In this document: one piece after another, positions 8,000-14,289 of the stretch
How the letters are laid out: every line of letters begins with the position of its first letter
Numbering within the stretch: position 1 is the stretch's first letter
Source of the DNA: Acidobacteriota bacterium
GTDB taxonomy: Bacteria; Acidobacteriota; JAAYUB01; JAMOQF01
DNA: 14,289 bases
Direction of reading: 5' to 3'
Assembly (NCBI GenBank): GCA_027040585.1
Contig: JALULU010000075.1
Location: 1-14,289 of the forward strand
Notes under the pieces: generated by a model
Seen by the model: only the letters and a program-made list of their open reading frames with translations
Database searches by the model: none
Told to the model about the DNA's origin: nothing
Program-made: the position numbers and the translations under genes

Positions 8000-9294
8000 T
8001 TATTTTTAAGCGGTGGTTGTCCCGTGGACTGTAAAACTGCCATCCATAACTCCCCTTCACTATCAAGCATCTTTCTCTTTTTTATTACTTCTTTTATGGG
8101 AACATGTAAAAATTGATTGTTTAAATAACTTACAACCATCCCAGTTTTTCCAGCCATACCAGCATGAACTGCCATCTGTGCTAAATATCCACATAGTATA
8201 TGATCACTACTATTTGCTGGAATGCTTCTAATATAATAGCTTGGGTCAATATATTTAATAGTAACTGGGAAATTTTCCTTTTTAAACTCTTCTTCTATTT
8301 TTTCCTTTAAAAATTTTCCTATATCTCCTAATTTTGGATTTTCATGAGAATTGGGATTTATCTTTACATTGAAAAATTTTTGCCCGGCACCTTCAGCAAC
8401 AACAATGACAGCATGTCTTCTCTGCGTTAATCTCTCTTTTAAAGCGGCAAGAAGCCCATGTTCTCCATATAAATCAAAATCTATTTCAGGCACAAGACAG
8501 AAATTTACATCCTTCAGAGACAAAGTTGCGGCTGCGGCAATAAATCCGGAAACCCTACCCATTACCTTGACAATTCCAACGCCATTATAAGCCCCAGTTG
8601 CCTCACTGTGGGCACCTAAAATTACCCTTGCAGCAATATCCACTGCTGTATCAAAGCCAAATGTCTTATCCACCATATGAATATCATTATCTATTGTTTT
8701 GGGAATTCCTATTACTGAAATTTTTAATCCTCTCTTGCTTATTTCTTCATATATCTTATAAGCTGCTGTAAGTGTACCATCTCCTCCAATCATAAATAAG
8801 ATGTTTATGTTCATACGCTCTAAGGAATCCACAATTTCTTCAATACTCTGTTTTCCCCTTGAGGTTCCAAGAATAGTTCCACCTTTTTGATGTATATCCC
8901 TGACATTTGAGGGCTCAAGATACAAAACATCATGTCCATATTCAGGAATAAATCCCTGAAGTCCAAATTTAATACCTACTATGTTTTTAACATTGTAAAT
9001 ATAGTATAATTCAAGGACAATAGCCCTTATTACGTCATTTAAACCGGGAGAAAGCCCACCACAGGTGACCACTGCACACCTTGTTTTTGAAGGATCAAAA
9101 AAAATTTTCTTTCTGGGGCCTGCCTTTTCAAAAGAAATTGGTTTATTTCCTTCTTTAATACACTTTTCAACATAATTTGCATCAACTCTATACAACACTC
9201 TTTCATCATCTTCCACAAATACTTTAAATTTTACTTTAGATTCAATTTTCGCCTTTCCCAATGTATCAATTTCAGTAAAAATTTGTTCTTTCAT
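7996..9294 (-). CDS. 6-phosphofructokinase, plant/trypanosome-type (probably ATP-dependent)
   Basis: Phosphofructokinase of 432 residues, longer than E. coli PfkA (320) because of an N-terminal extension. FEKAGPRKKIFFDPSKTR (55-72) is the extension typical of plant and trypanosomal PFKs. CGGLSPGLNDVIR (78-90) starts the catalytic core, GGDGT (170-174) contacts phosphoryl donor, PKTIDND (198-204) has the catalytic Asp202, and MGRVSGF follows. The residue pair that separates donors is mixed: Gly173 (as in ATP enzymes, where PPi enzymes have Asp) with Lys199 (as in PPi enzymes). Characterised plant and trypanosome enzymes with this pair use ATP, so ATP is the better guess. GGGAG at 9305-9309, 10 bases upstream, is a modest ribosome binding site. 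It lies 24 bases after the potassium channel gene and overlaps the glycosyltransferase by 4 bp. Confidence 0.92.
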   Translation of the reverse strand: MKEQIFTEIDTLGKAKIESKVKFKVFVEDDERVLYRVDANYVEKCIKEGNKPISFEKAGPRKKIFFDPSKTRCAVVTCGGLSPGLNDVIRAIVLELYYIYNVKNIVGIKFGLQGFIPEYGHDVLYLEPSNVRDIHQKGGTILGTSRGKQSIEEIVDSLERMNINILFMIGGDGTLTAAYKIYEEISKRGLKISVIGIPKTIDNDIHMVDKTFGFDTAVDIAARVILGAHSEATGAYNGVGIVKVMGRVSGFIAAAATLSLKDVNFCLVPEIDFDLYGEHGLLAALKERLTQRRHAVIVVAEGAGQKFFNVKINPNSHENPKLGDIGKFLKEKIEEEFKKENFPVTIKYIDPSYYIRSIPANSSDHILCGYLAQMAVHAGMAGKTGMVVSYLNNQFLHVPIKEVIKKRKMLDSEGELWMAVLQSTGQPPLKNK

Positions 9295-9318
9295 ACTTTT
9301 TCTACTCCCTTTAAATTA

Positions 9319-10320
9319 TTAATCTGACGTTAAATCTTTAAGTAGTCTATGCATATTTTCAGATTCACCCACAACTATTAAAATGTCTCCTGCCTTTAAC
9401 TCAAAGTTAACTGGTGGGTTAACAAAGACCTTTTCCTTATTTCTCCTTATTGCAACAACCATTATATTATATTTCTCACGGAGTTTTGAATCTTTAAGTT
9501 TCACATTTTCAAGAAAAGAACCAATGGGCAATTTAAACTCATTTATATGTAGCTTAAAATCTTCACCGGAAAATGCCATTTCGAAAAACTGCATCAGCTC
9601 AGGTCTTAAAATAAATTGAGCCATTTGTTTTGCACCAATTTTATATGGAAAAACAACCTTATTGGCACCTGCCATATATAGTTTTTTCTCACTTGCCTCC
9701 TTACTACATCTCGCCAATATAAAAATATCTCTGTTTAACTGCCTTGCTGACAGCGTAACAAAAAGATTTTCTGAATCACTATCCATAACACATAAAATTG
9801 TTTTTGCCTTATCTATACCAGCTTTTCTCAAAATAGAATCATCAGTTGCATCCCCTTTTATAAAGGGATAACCCTTTTCAATAAGTTCTTTAACTTTTTC
9901 ATCATCCTTTTCCAAAACTAAAAATTGTTTTTTAAATTCAATCAATTCATTTACAATTACCCTTCCCATTCTTCCATACCCACACACAATTATGTGATTG
10001 GATAATTTTTTCACCTTTTTATCCATAATATTGCTCCTAAAGTAATCTCTCAAATGCCCCTCAACCAGGAATTCGCCTAAAGCAGTTAATCCATATAAAA
10101 ATCCACTAAGACCTGTAAAAATTAAAAAGAGTGTAATGACTTTCCCTGTTTCATTTAATGGATGTACCTCTTCAAAACCAATTGTGGTAATTGTTATAAC
10201 AGTCATATAAAAGGAATCCAAAAAATTCCAACCAAGTACATACTTATACAAAAATGTTCCTGAAACAAAAATAAAAATTAAAAAAATCAGGGAATATTTG
10301 ACCTTTTTTAAATTATCCAT
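9319..10320 (-). CDS. Two-helix potassium channel with RCK (TrkA-N/TrkA-C) domains
   Basis: MthK-like channel subunit of 333 residues from the ATG at 10320. A first membrane helix (about 9-27) is followed by the pore helix and filter in TVITITTIGFEEVHPL and a second helix (about 62-83). The cytoplasmic RCK_N Rossmann domain starts at IIVCGYGRMGR (110-120) with an acidic strand end (LVLEKDDE) and continues through GDATDDSILRKAGI. The RCK_C domain is at the end (PIGSFLENVKL to AGDILIVVGE). It would move K+ under ligand control as a tetramer. The filter reads TIGFE where TVGYG/TVGFG is usual. A longer frame from an ATG at 10353 would add 11 hydrophobic residues; I prefer 10320 because MDNLKKVKYS gives a normal positive N-terminus. 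Neither start has a Shine-Dalgarno. Confidence 0.9.
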   Translation of the reverse strand: MDNLKKVKYSLIFLIFIFVSGTFLYKYVLGWNFLDSFYMTVITITTIGFEEVHPLNETGKVITLFLIFTGLSGFLYGLTALGEFLVEGHLRDYFRSNIMDKKVKKLSNHIIVCGYGRMGRVIVNELIEFKKQFLVLEKDDEKVKELIEKGYPFIKGDATDDSILRKAGIDKAKTILCVMDSDSENLFVTLSARQLNRDIFILARCSKEASEKKLYMAGANKVVFPYKIGAKQMAQFILRPELMQFFEMAFSGEDFKLHINEFKLPIGSFLENVKLKDSKLREKYNIMVVAIRRNKEKVFVNPPVNFELKAGDILIVVGESENMHRLLKDLTSD

Positions 10321-10328
10321 AGACGTTA

Positions 10329-10337
10329 ATGATAGCA
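10329..10337 (-). promoter_or_regulatory. Candidate extended -10 element for the channel gene
   Basis: On the - strand TGCTATCAT (TGn plus a -10-like TATCAT) ends 8 bases before the ATG at 10320. A transcript from it would start within a few bases of the start codon, giving a leaderless mRNA, which would agree with the missing Shine-Dalgarno. No good -35 box is seen. In DNA this AT-rich, chance matches are common. Confidence 0.28.
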
Positions 10338-10423
10338 CAAAGAAAAAATACATAAAAGAAAGGAAAGTTTATAAATCTGGTAATAGACATAAAAGTTAAA
10401 AAATTAAGTTTGTTTATTTTTAG

Positions 10424-10431
10424 AAAAAAAA
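10424..10431 (-). terminator. U8 tract directly after tRNA-Ser
   Basis: On the - strand eight T follow the encoded CCA without a gap. The GC-rich acceptor/T-arm stem followed by U8 could act as an intrinsic terminator for the tRNA transcript. No separate hairpin is present. Confidence 0.35.
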
Positions 10432-10519
<88 letters not shown>

Positions 10520-10532
10520 GCTAAATGAAGAA

Positions 10533-10562
10533 AATATATCTTAAAATTTTTTCAAAAATCAA
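10533..10562 (-). promoter_or_regulatory. Probable promoter of tRNA-Ser
   Basis: On the - strand TTGATT (10557-10562, 4 of 6 to TTGACA) and TATATT (10533-10538, 5 of 6 to TATAAT) are separated by 18 bases. The -10 ends 13 bases before the mature 5' end, leaving a 5' leader of about 6 bases, as expected for a tRNA gene. The match is fair but the region is very AT-rich. Confidence 0.4.
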
Positions 10563-10573
10563 AAAATTCCTAT

Positions 10574-11551
10574 CTACTGAATTCCCAGCTCAGTTTTAGC
10601 TTTTGCAACCAGCTCCTGATATTTTTTATTTCCATTTTTTATTTTCTTTAACATCTCTTTCAGTTTAGCATCAGCTTTTGGAGAAACTTTAGGATCATTA
10701 ATCACAATTGCCTTTGCAAATTCCGGCGCTGCAAGAGTTGCTTTTCTTGAAAACCAATACAACATACCAAGTGAAAAATGAGCAAAAGCATTTTTTGGAG
10801 AAATTTGAACAATCTTATTGTAATATTTTATGGCTTCACTGTAATTTTTGTTTTTAGTGTAATATATTGCAAGATATTTCAGAAAAGGAAGATAGAAACT
10901 GTGTAAGTATTTATTCCAATCCCCTTTAAAATTAGCAGGTTTCCCCCCAGTTTCTATTATGTTTACGATTTCAAGGGCACAATTTAATGCTTTTTGATTC
11001 TCTCCCCTTTTAAGGTAAAATCTATTTAATTTGGAAAGGATATCCATTTTCATCTGAAAACTTCCACCAGACTTTACATAACCTGCATATTCCTCAAGTG
11101 TTGACTCGTCTCCTACTTTTAAAGCAGCAAGAGATATAAAGTAAGCAAGAGAAGGACTTGGAGAAGTTGAATAAAGTTCTTTTCCATAGGTTATATAATC
11201 TTTATAATCACCTGTATTATAGCATCCAACACACAAGAAATTACAAGGTATAACTTTATTTAAAGGAACATTCAATAGTTTTTTACCAAAAGATACCATT
11301 TCAGAATATTTTTTCCCCTTTACTAACATTGAAAAAACTTTCTGAATTTCGCCCTTAACATATTTCATTAAGGCTGATTTAGGATATTTTTTGACGAAGG
11401 CTAAAATGTTTGCTTCCTTTGCCTGTGTTGTAGTAGCCTTTGCTATTTTCATATAGGCGTTATACTCTGCTCTGGTATAATTCACTTGAGAGAACCCAAA
11501 AAATGAAAAAAGAAAAACTAAAATCGTCAAAAAAAATAAAAATCTTTTCAT
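10574..11551 (-). CDS. Secreted or lipid-free periplasmic TPR-repeat protein, function unknown
   Basis: Protein of 325 residues from the ATG at 11551. It begins with a clear signal peptide: MKRFLFF, then a hydrophobic run to FFGFSQ with probable cleavage near residue 21-23; there is no lipobox cysteine. The rest is helical. At least two tetratricopeptide-like repeats are visible near residues 215-290, one around YTKNKNYSEAIKYYNKIVQISPKN and the next from AFAHFSLGMLYW. TPR proteins are protein-binding scaffolds, and no enzyme motif is present. A cysteine cluster in PCNFLCVGCYN (about 110-120) is noted separately as a look-alike. The gene follows the ureohydrolase with its ribosome binding site just past that gene's stop, so the two are co-transcribed; a functional link is not evident. 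Confidence 0.82.
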   Translation of the reverse strand: MKRFLFFLTILVFLFSFFGFSQVNYTRAEYNAYMKIAKATTTQAKEANILAFVKKYPKSALMKYVKGEIQKVFSMLVKGKKYSEMVSFGKKLLNVPLNKVIPCNFLCVGCYNTGDYKDYITYGKELYSTSPSPSLAYFISLAALKVGDESTLEEYAGYVKSGGSFQMKMDILSKLNRFYLKRGENQKALNCALEIVNIIETGGKPANFKGDWNKYLHSFYLPFLKYLAIYYTKNKNYSEAIKYYNKIVQISPKNAFAHFSLGMLYWFSRKATLAAPEFAKAIVINDPKVSPKADAKLKEMLKKIKNGNKKYQELVAKAKTELGIQ

Positions 11552-11556
11552 ACTAT

Positions 11557-11561
11557 CCTCC
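11557..11561 (-). promoter_or_regulatory. Shine-Dalgarno of the TPR gene, decides the start
   Basis: On the - strand GGAGG lies 5 bases before the ATG at 11551. The longer frame would begin with a GTG at 11563 that touches both this GGAGG and the upstream TAG stop, so that codon is a decoy. Confidence 0.78.
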
Positions 11562-11562
11562 A

Positions 11563-12441
11563 CTAAACCCTATAGGTTTTTTTATATCTAATTTTATAAG
11601 CCATAATTTTATAAATTAATTTTGAGATTGTAAACTCACAATAATGCAAATTTTCAATTGGCATAAATTCTACTATATCACATCCAATAACATTTCTTTC
11701 TTTAAAAATATTCTCCAATAAATTTAATAAATCAAGATAACTTACCCCCCCCGGTTCAGGTGTTCCAGTTGCAGGCATACAGGAAGGATCAAGAACATCC
11801 ACATCTATAGTTATATAAACATTATCCCCAATCTCATTTAAAATTCTATTCAGGTATCCCTTTTTATCTTCAAAAAAATCTTTAATAAAAAAAACATCTG
11901 TATTTAAATTATCTAAACTCTCATATTCCTCTACACATAGACTTCTTATGCCACATTGAATGCAATTTGTAATATCAACAACTCTCCTCATAACTGAGGC
12001 ATGACTATAAATTGTATCCTCATAACTATATCTCAAATCTGAATGGGCATCAAATTGAATCACCGTAAAATCATTAGCGAATTTTTCTGAAAAAGCTTTT
12101 ACAATTGGAAAAGTTATAGAGTGTTCTCCGCCCAAAAAAATAGGAAAAGTCTTTCCATCTATAATTTCAAGAGATCTTGAGTAAATTTTTTCTATACCTT
12201 CTTCAATATTTAATCCATCAAAACTCATGGGAATATATGTAAAAACTCCTTCTCTATATGGCTCAAATTTAAATTCTTCATCAAAAAGTTCCATAAATGT
12301 TGAAGCCTCCAAAATTTTTTGAGGGCCTTTTTCTGTTCCCCTTTTATAAGATGTAGTTTTCTCAAAAGGGACTGGAACTATTTTAAAAAAACCATCTTTA
12401 TCCCTTTTAACATCACCAAAATTTATTATTTTACCTTCCAC
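11563..12441 (-). CDS. speB: Agmatinase-family ureohydrolase (SpeB-like)
   Basis: Binuclear manganese hydrolase of 292 residues from a GTG at 12441. Family members release urea from agmatine (giving putrescine), aminopropylagmatine, guanidinobutyrate or arginine, or act on formiminoglutamate. All six metal ligands are visible: His107 in LGGEHS, Asp131/His133/Asp135 in FDAHSDLR, and Asp213/Asp215 in TIDVDVLDP. PATGTPEPGG (222-231) is the family signature most typical of agmatinases, and SHASVMRR takes the place of the usual SHG block. The frame stays open to a TTG at 12495, but TTGACT there is better explained as a -35 box, and GGAG at 12450-12453 precedes the GTG by 8 bases. Polyamine synthesis is the most likely role; no arginine decarboxylase is in view, so the substrate is not proven. 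Confidence 0.87.
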   Translation of the reverse strand: MEGKIINFGDVKRDKDGFFKIVPVPFEKTTSYKRGTEKGPQKILEASTFMELFDEEFKFEPYREGVFTYIPMSFDGLNIEEGIEKIYSRSLEIIDGKTFPIFLGGEHSITFPIVKAFSEKFANDFTVIQFDAHSDLRYSYEDTIYSHASVMRRVVDITNCIQCGIRSLCVEEYESLDNLNTDVFFIKDFFEDKKGYLNRILNEIGDNVYITIDVDVLDPSCMPATGTPEPGGVSYLDLLNLLENIFKERNVIGCDIVEFMPIENLHYCEFTISKLIYKIMAYKIRYKKTYRV

Positions 12442-12449
12442 AATTTCCA

Positions 12450-12453
12450 CTCC
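12450..12453 (-). promoter_or_regulatory. Shine-Dalgarno of the ureohydrolase gene
   Basis: GGAG on the - strand lies 8 bases before the GTG at 12441. It supports a GTG start inside the longer open frame. Confidence 0.55.
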
Positions 12454-12466
12454 AGAGCAATGGAAT

Positions 12467-12495
12467 AATTTAGCAAAATATATTTTTAAAGTCAA
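12467..12495 (-). promoter_or_regulatory. Sigma70-type promoter for the ureohydrolase-TPR unit
   Basis: On the - strand TTGACT (12490-12495, 5 of 6 to TTGACA) and TAAATT (12467-12472, 4 of 6 to TATAAT) are separated by exactly 17 bases. Transcription would start near 12460, leaving a leader of about 19 bases that contains the GGAG and ends at the GTG start. The -35 box begins on the TTG that opens the longest reading frame, so that TTG is unlikely to be a start codon. Confidence 0.6.
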
Positions 12496-12527
12496 CTTAA
12501 CTTAATATCAATTTACAAAAGAAAGTG

Positions 12528-12538
12528 GTGCCAGGCAC
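12528..12538. promoter_or_regulatory. GC-rich 11-bp palindrome upstream of the ureohydrolase promoter
   Basis: GTGCCAGGCAC is a perfect palindrome about a central A, in a gap that is otherwise nearly all A/T. Its centre lies about 73 bases upstream of the predicted transcription start, and 7 bases past the methyltransferase stop (on the - strand). The loop would be too small for a terminator hairpin and no T run follows on the - strand, so a dimeric regulator site or a dispersed genomic repeat is more likely. Confidence 0.35.
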
Positions 12539-12544
12539 AAAAAT

Positions 12545-13402
12545 TTAATTTTTAATCCATTTAATTTCTTTAATATGTCCAGGAGAAATCCCACAACATC
12601 CCCCTACTATTTTTACTCTATACTTCAACCATTTTTTTACATATTCTAAAAAAATCTCAGGTTTTAAGGGATAATTCAATTTTCCAGAAATTATGTCTGG
12701 CACACCTCCATTTGGATAGACCATTAACGGTATATTACTTCCCTTTTTATAATCATTCAAAATAAACTCATAATCATCAATATTTAAAAGACAATTTACA
12801 CCAAGTATGTCTACTTTATCAGAAAAATATTTAGATACTTCTTCAGGGTTTTCACCAGATAAAAGTTTACCATTTAAAGGATATGAAAAAGATAAGGCAA
12901 TTGGCAAATTGCTATGGTTTCTTATAGTTTTTACAATTAAATCCGCTTCTTTTAAAAAAATCTGGGTTTCTATTAGAAAAAAATCTATTCCACCTTCCAA
13001 CAATCTTAAAATTTCATATTCATATACATTTTTAATCTTTTCTAAATCATATCTTAAAAAATCCTCCCCAAGGGAACCAACTGAACCAGCAACAAAAATT
13101 TCAAATTTATCTTTAAAACCTTTTGCAATTTCCACACCTTTTTGGATGATTATATTGGAAAAATGTTCAACTCCAAAATTCCTTAATCTGATTGGGTTTG
13201 AATTGAATGTATTAGTTCTTATAATATCTACACCTGATTTTAGAAACGCAAGGTGATATTCCTCAACTTTTTTCCTATTATTTATATTCTCAAGATCAAA
13301 GGGATAGTTTTTTACATATTTTTCTTCATTAAATATAGATAAGGGCGAACCTTCAAGAAGAAAAATTTCGCCTTTATAAAGGGAATTTAAAAAAAGGTAC
13401 AT
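12545..13402 (-). CDS. Homocysteine S-methyltransferase-like protein
   Basis: Zinc methyltransferase-fold protein of 285 residues, the size of the stand-alone homocysteine-binding module (as in MetH N-terminal domain, MmuM and BHMT). It would transfer a methyl group to homocysteine to give methionine. The three zinc cysteines are present: Cys204 in GVNC, and Cys269 and Cys270 in VGGCCGISPGHI. GVDIIRTNTFNSNP (57-70), AGSVGS (105-110) and LIETQ (143-147) are further family blocks. The N-terminal signature, normally D-G-A-M-G-T, reads LLEGSPLSIF, so the MGT part is lost. No cobalamin-binding or methyltetrahydrofolate domain is attached, and the methyl donor is unknown. It lies 24 bases after the response-regulator gene and has no Shine-Dalgarno, so it is probably expressed from that gene's transcript. 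Confidence 0.82.
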   Translation of the reverse strand: MYLFLNSLYKGEIFLLEGSPLSIFNEEKYVKNYPFDLENINNRKKVEEYHLAFLKSGVDIIRTNTFNSNPIRLRNFGVEHFSNIIIQKGVEIAKGFKDKFEIFVAGSVGSLGEDFLRYDLEKIKNVYEYEILRLLEGGIDFFLIETQIFLKEADLIVKTIRNHSNLPIALSFSYPLNGKLLSGENPEEVSKYFSDKVDILGVNCLLNIDDYEFILNDYKKGSNIPLMVYPNGGVPDIISGKLNYPLKPEIFLEYVKKWLKYRVKIVGGCCGISPGHIKEIKWIKN

Positions 13403-13426
13403 TATTTAATATGTAAAAACAAAATA

Positions 13427-14289
13427 TTACTTTTCGTCAAGCTTTCTCTTTATAATAAGTTCAGCTAATTCAGGGACGATCTCCCAAGCAATTTTTTCAA
13501 TAACATCTGTTGACAATTTCTCTATAACCCTATTTGCTATTTTTTCTATTAATTCATCATTTATGGTGTAGGGATCATTTTTAACCTCTCTTTGAGGTAC
13601 TTCTTCAATTTTCACTTCATCCAAAGCGGGTTCAAAAACTTCTTCTTTATTTTCAATTAATCCTTCTTCATGTTCTTCTGTCTCTTCACGTACAGACTCT
13701 TCCTCTAAAATAATTTCTTCTTCATCTTCTGTATTTACTGCTTCCTCAACAATAATATCTTCTGACTCCTGGTGTTCAGGAACTTCCACCACATCCTCAA
13801 ATAACTCTTCCTCTCCCAAAATTTCTTCATTTCCAAAGCCAACTCTTTCATAAACACCTAAAATATCTTCATCCATGTCGACACTTTCATTATCAATTTT
13901 AATATTGGATATATCAAGTACATCCAGATCGCCTGTAGTTTCAGACAGCTTCTTCTCCACAGTACCATACCCCTGCACAACACTCTCCATACTTTTTACT
14001 TCAGGAGCTTCAACCTTTGCCTTAACTGTCCTAACATTTGTTTCAAGTTCAGGAATCGGAATACCTTCCCTTTCTTTTTCTTCTTCATCAAAGGAGTCCA
14101 CCATAATTGTTTTATCAAGCACTGTTTCAGATGAATCTTTACTCTCTTCAGAATCTACATCCGTTCTATTTGTTATGGACTTTTGAATTGAAGATTTAAC
14201 TACTTTGAGCAATTGTTCGGTCTCAAATGGTTTGACTAAAACCCCATCATAACCAGAACTTTCAGCTTCATTTTCATCAAAAGGCTCAA
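13427..14289 (-). CDS. Response-regulator-like protein with acidic linker and C-terminal helix, 5' truncated
   Basis: The gene enters from the right edge; the first complete codon is at 14287-14285 and 286 residues are visible. The first ~35 residues, with YDGVLVKPFETEQLLKVV, look like the end of a receiver (REC) domain: the lysine of KPF (Lys19) is the conserved active-site lysine, and the phospho-acceptor aspartate would lie beyond the edge. Next comes about 200 residues of very acidic, low-complexity sequence rich in E, D, V and I, probably disordered. The last ~46 residues form an amphipathic segment including VIEKIAWEIVPELAELIIKRKL. From memory, similar tails close REC proteins of Acidobacteriota and Desulfobacterota/Myxococcota; this is not checked. 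No DNA-binding or output enzyme domain is visible, so it is probably a protein-interaction regulator. A TTG at 14212 is not the start, because the REC sequence continues upstream. Confidence 0.8.
   Translation of the reverse strand, partial: EPFDENEAESSGYDGVLVKPFETEQLLKVVKSSIQKSITNRTDVDSEESKDSSETVLDKTIMVDSFDEEEKEREGIPIPELETNVRTVKAKVEAPEVKSMESVVQGYGTVEKKLSETTGDLDVLDISNIKIDNESVDMDEDILGVYERVGFGNEEILGEEELFEDVVEVPEHQESEDIIVEEAVNTEDEEEIILEEESVREETEEHEEGLIENKEEVFEPALDEVKIEEVPQREVKNDPYTINDELIEKIANRVIEKLSTDVIEKIAWEIVPELAELIIKRKLDEK

Noticed and set aside
10541..10568. AATTTTTT ... AAAAAATT inverted repeat downstream of the TPR gene, possible terminator
   Set aside because: The stem is all A/T with an 8-base loop and no proper T tail, and it overlaps the better-supported tRNA promoter.
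11200..11240. CNFLCVGCYN (CxxxCxxC) in the TPR protein, resembling a radical SAM [4Fe-4S] motif
   Set aside because: The protein has a signal peptide and helical repeats, with no SAM-binding GGE or TIM-barrel blocks. The three cysteines lie in the middle of the helical repeat region. It is most likely a coincidence.
12807..13256. 149-residue open frame on the + strand
   Set aside because: It is antisense to the methyltransferase-like gene, whose conserved motifs run through the whole interval.
13875..14186. Serine-rich 103-residue open frame on the + strand
   Set aside because: It is the complement of the acidic linker: GAA/GAT codons read backwards give Ser/Phe/Leu.

Overview
This AT-rich stretch of bacterial chromosome has 11 protein genes (two cut by the window edges) and one tRNA, with almost no spare DNA. 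Bases 1-6938 are read on the + strand and 6959-14289 on the - strand, so the two blocks converge at about 6940-6958. I see no insertion sequence, phage gene, CRISPR array, toxin-antitoxin pair or defence gene. It reads as ordinary core metabolism, and I did not find a clearly new system.

The + block is a fatty-acid beta-oxidation operon: the C-terminal part of a long-chain acyl-CoA synthetase, a fused 3-hydroxyacyl-CoA dehydrogenase/enoyl-CoA hydratase (FadN type), a thiolase (FadA) and a long acyl-CoA dehydrogenase (FadE). Together they activate a fatty acid and run all four steps of the cycle. The fadN-fadA-fadE order is the one known from Bacillus subtilis. A strong intrinsic terminator ends the operon. 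A metallo-beta-lactamase-fold hydrolase begins only a few bases after its U-tract and has no Shine-Dalgarno sequence.

The - block, read in its own direction from right to left, starts with the end of a response-regulator-like protein that has a long acidic linker and a C-terminal helix. Next come a homocysteine S-methyltransferase-like protein, an agmatinase-family ureohydrolase with its own recognisable promoter, and a secreted TPR protein. After these lie tRNA-Ser(GGA), a two-helix potassium channel with RCK domains, a plant/trypanosome-type phosphofructokinase and a GT4 glycosyltransferase. The last two overlap by 4 bp (ATGA).

The organism is a low-GC bacterium able to degrade long-chain fatty acids. 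The fadNAE order recalls Firmicutes. From memory, the response-regulator tail and the PFK type are more often met in Acidobacteriota, Desulfobacterota/Myxococcota or spirochaetes. I cannot fix the phylum from this window.

The points most worth a second look are: the potassium channel filter, where the second glycine is glutamate; the agmatinase promoter, whose -35 box coincides with the longest-ORF start codon; a GC-rich palindrome upstream of that promoter; the methyltransferase that lacks its usual N-terminal signature; and the acidic response-regulator tail.
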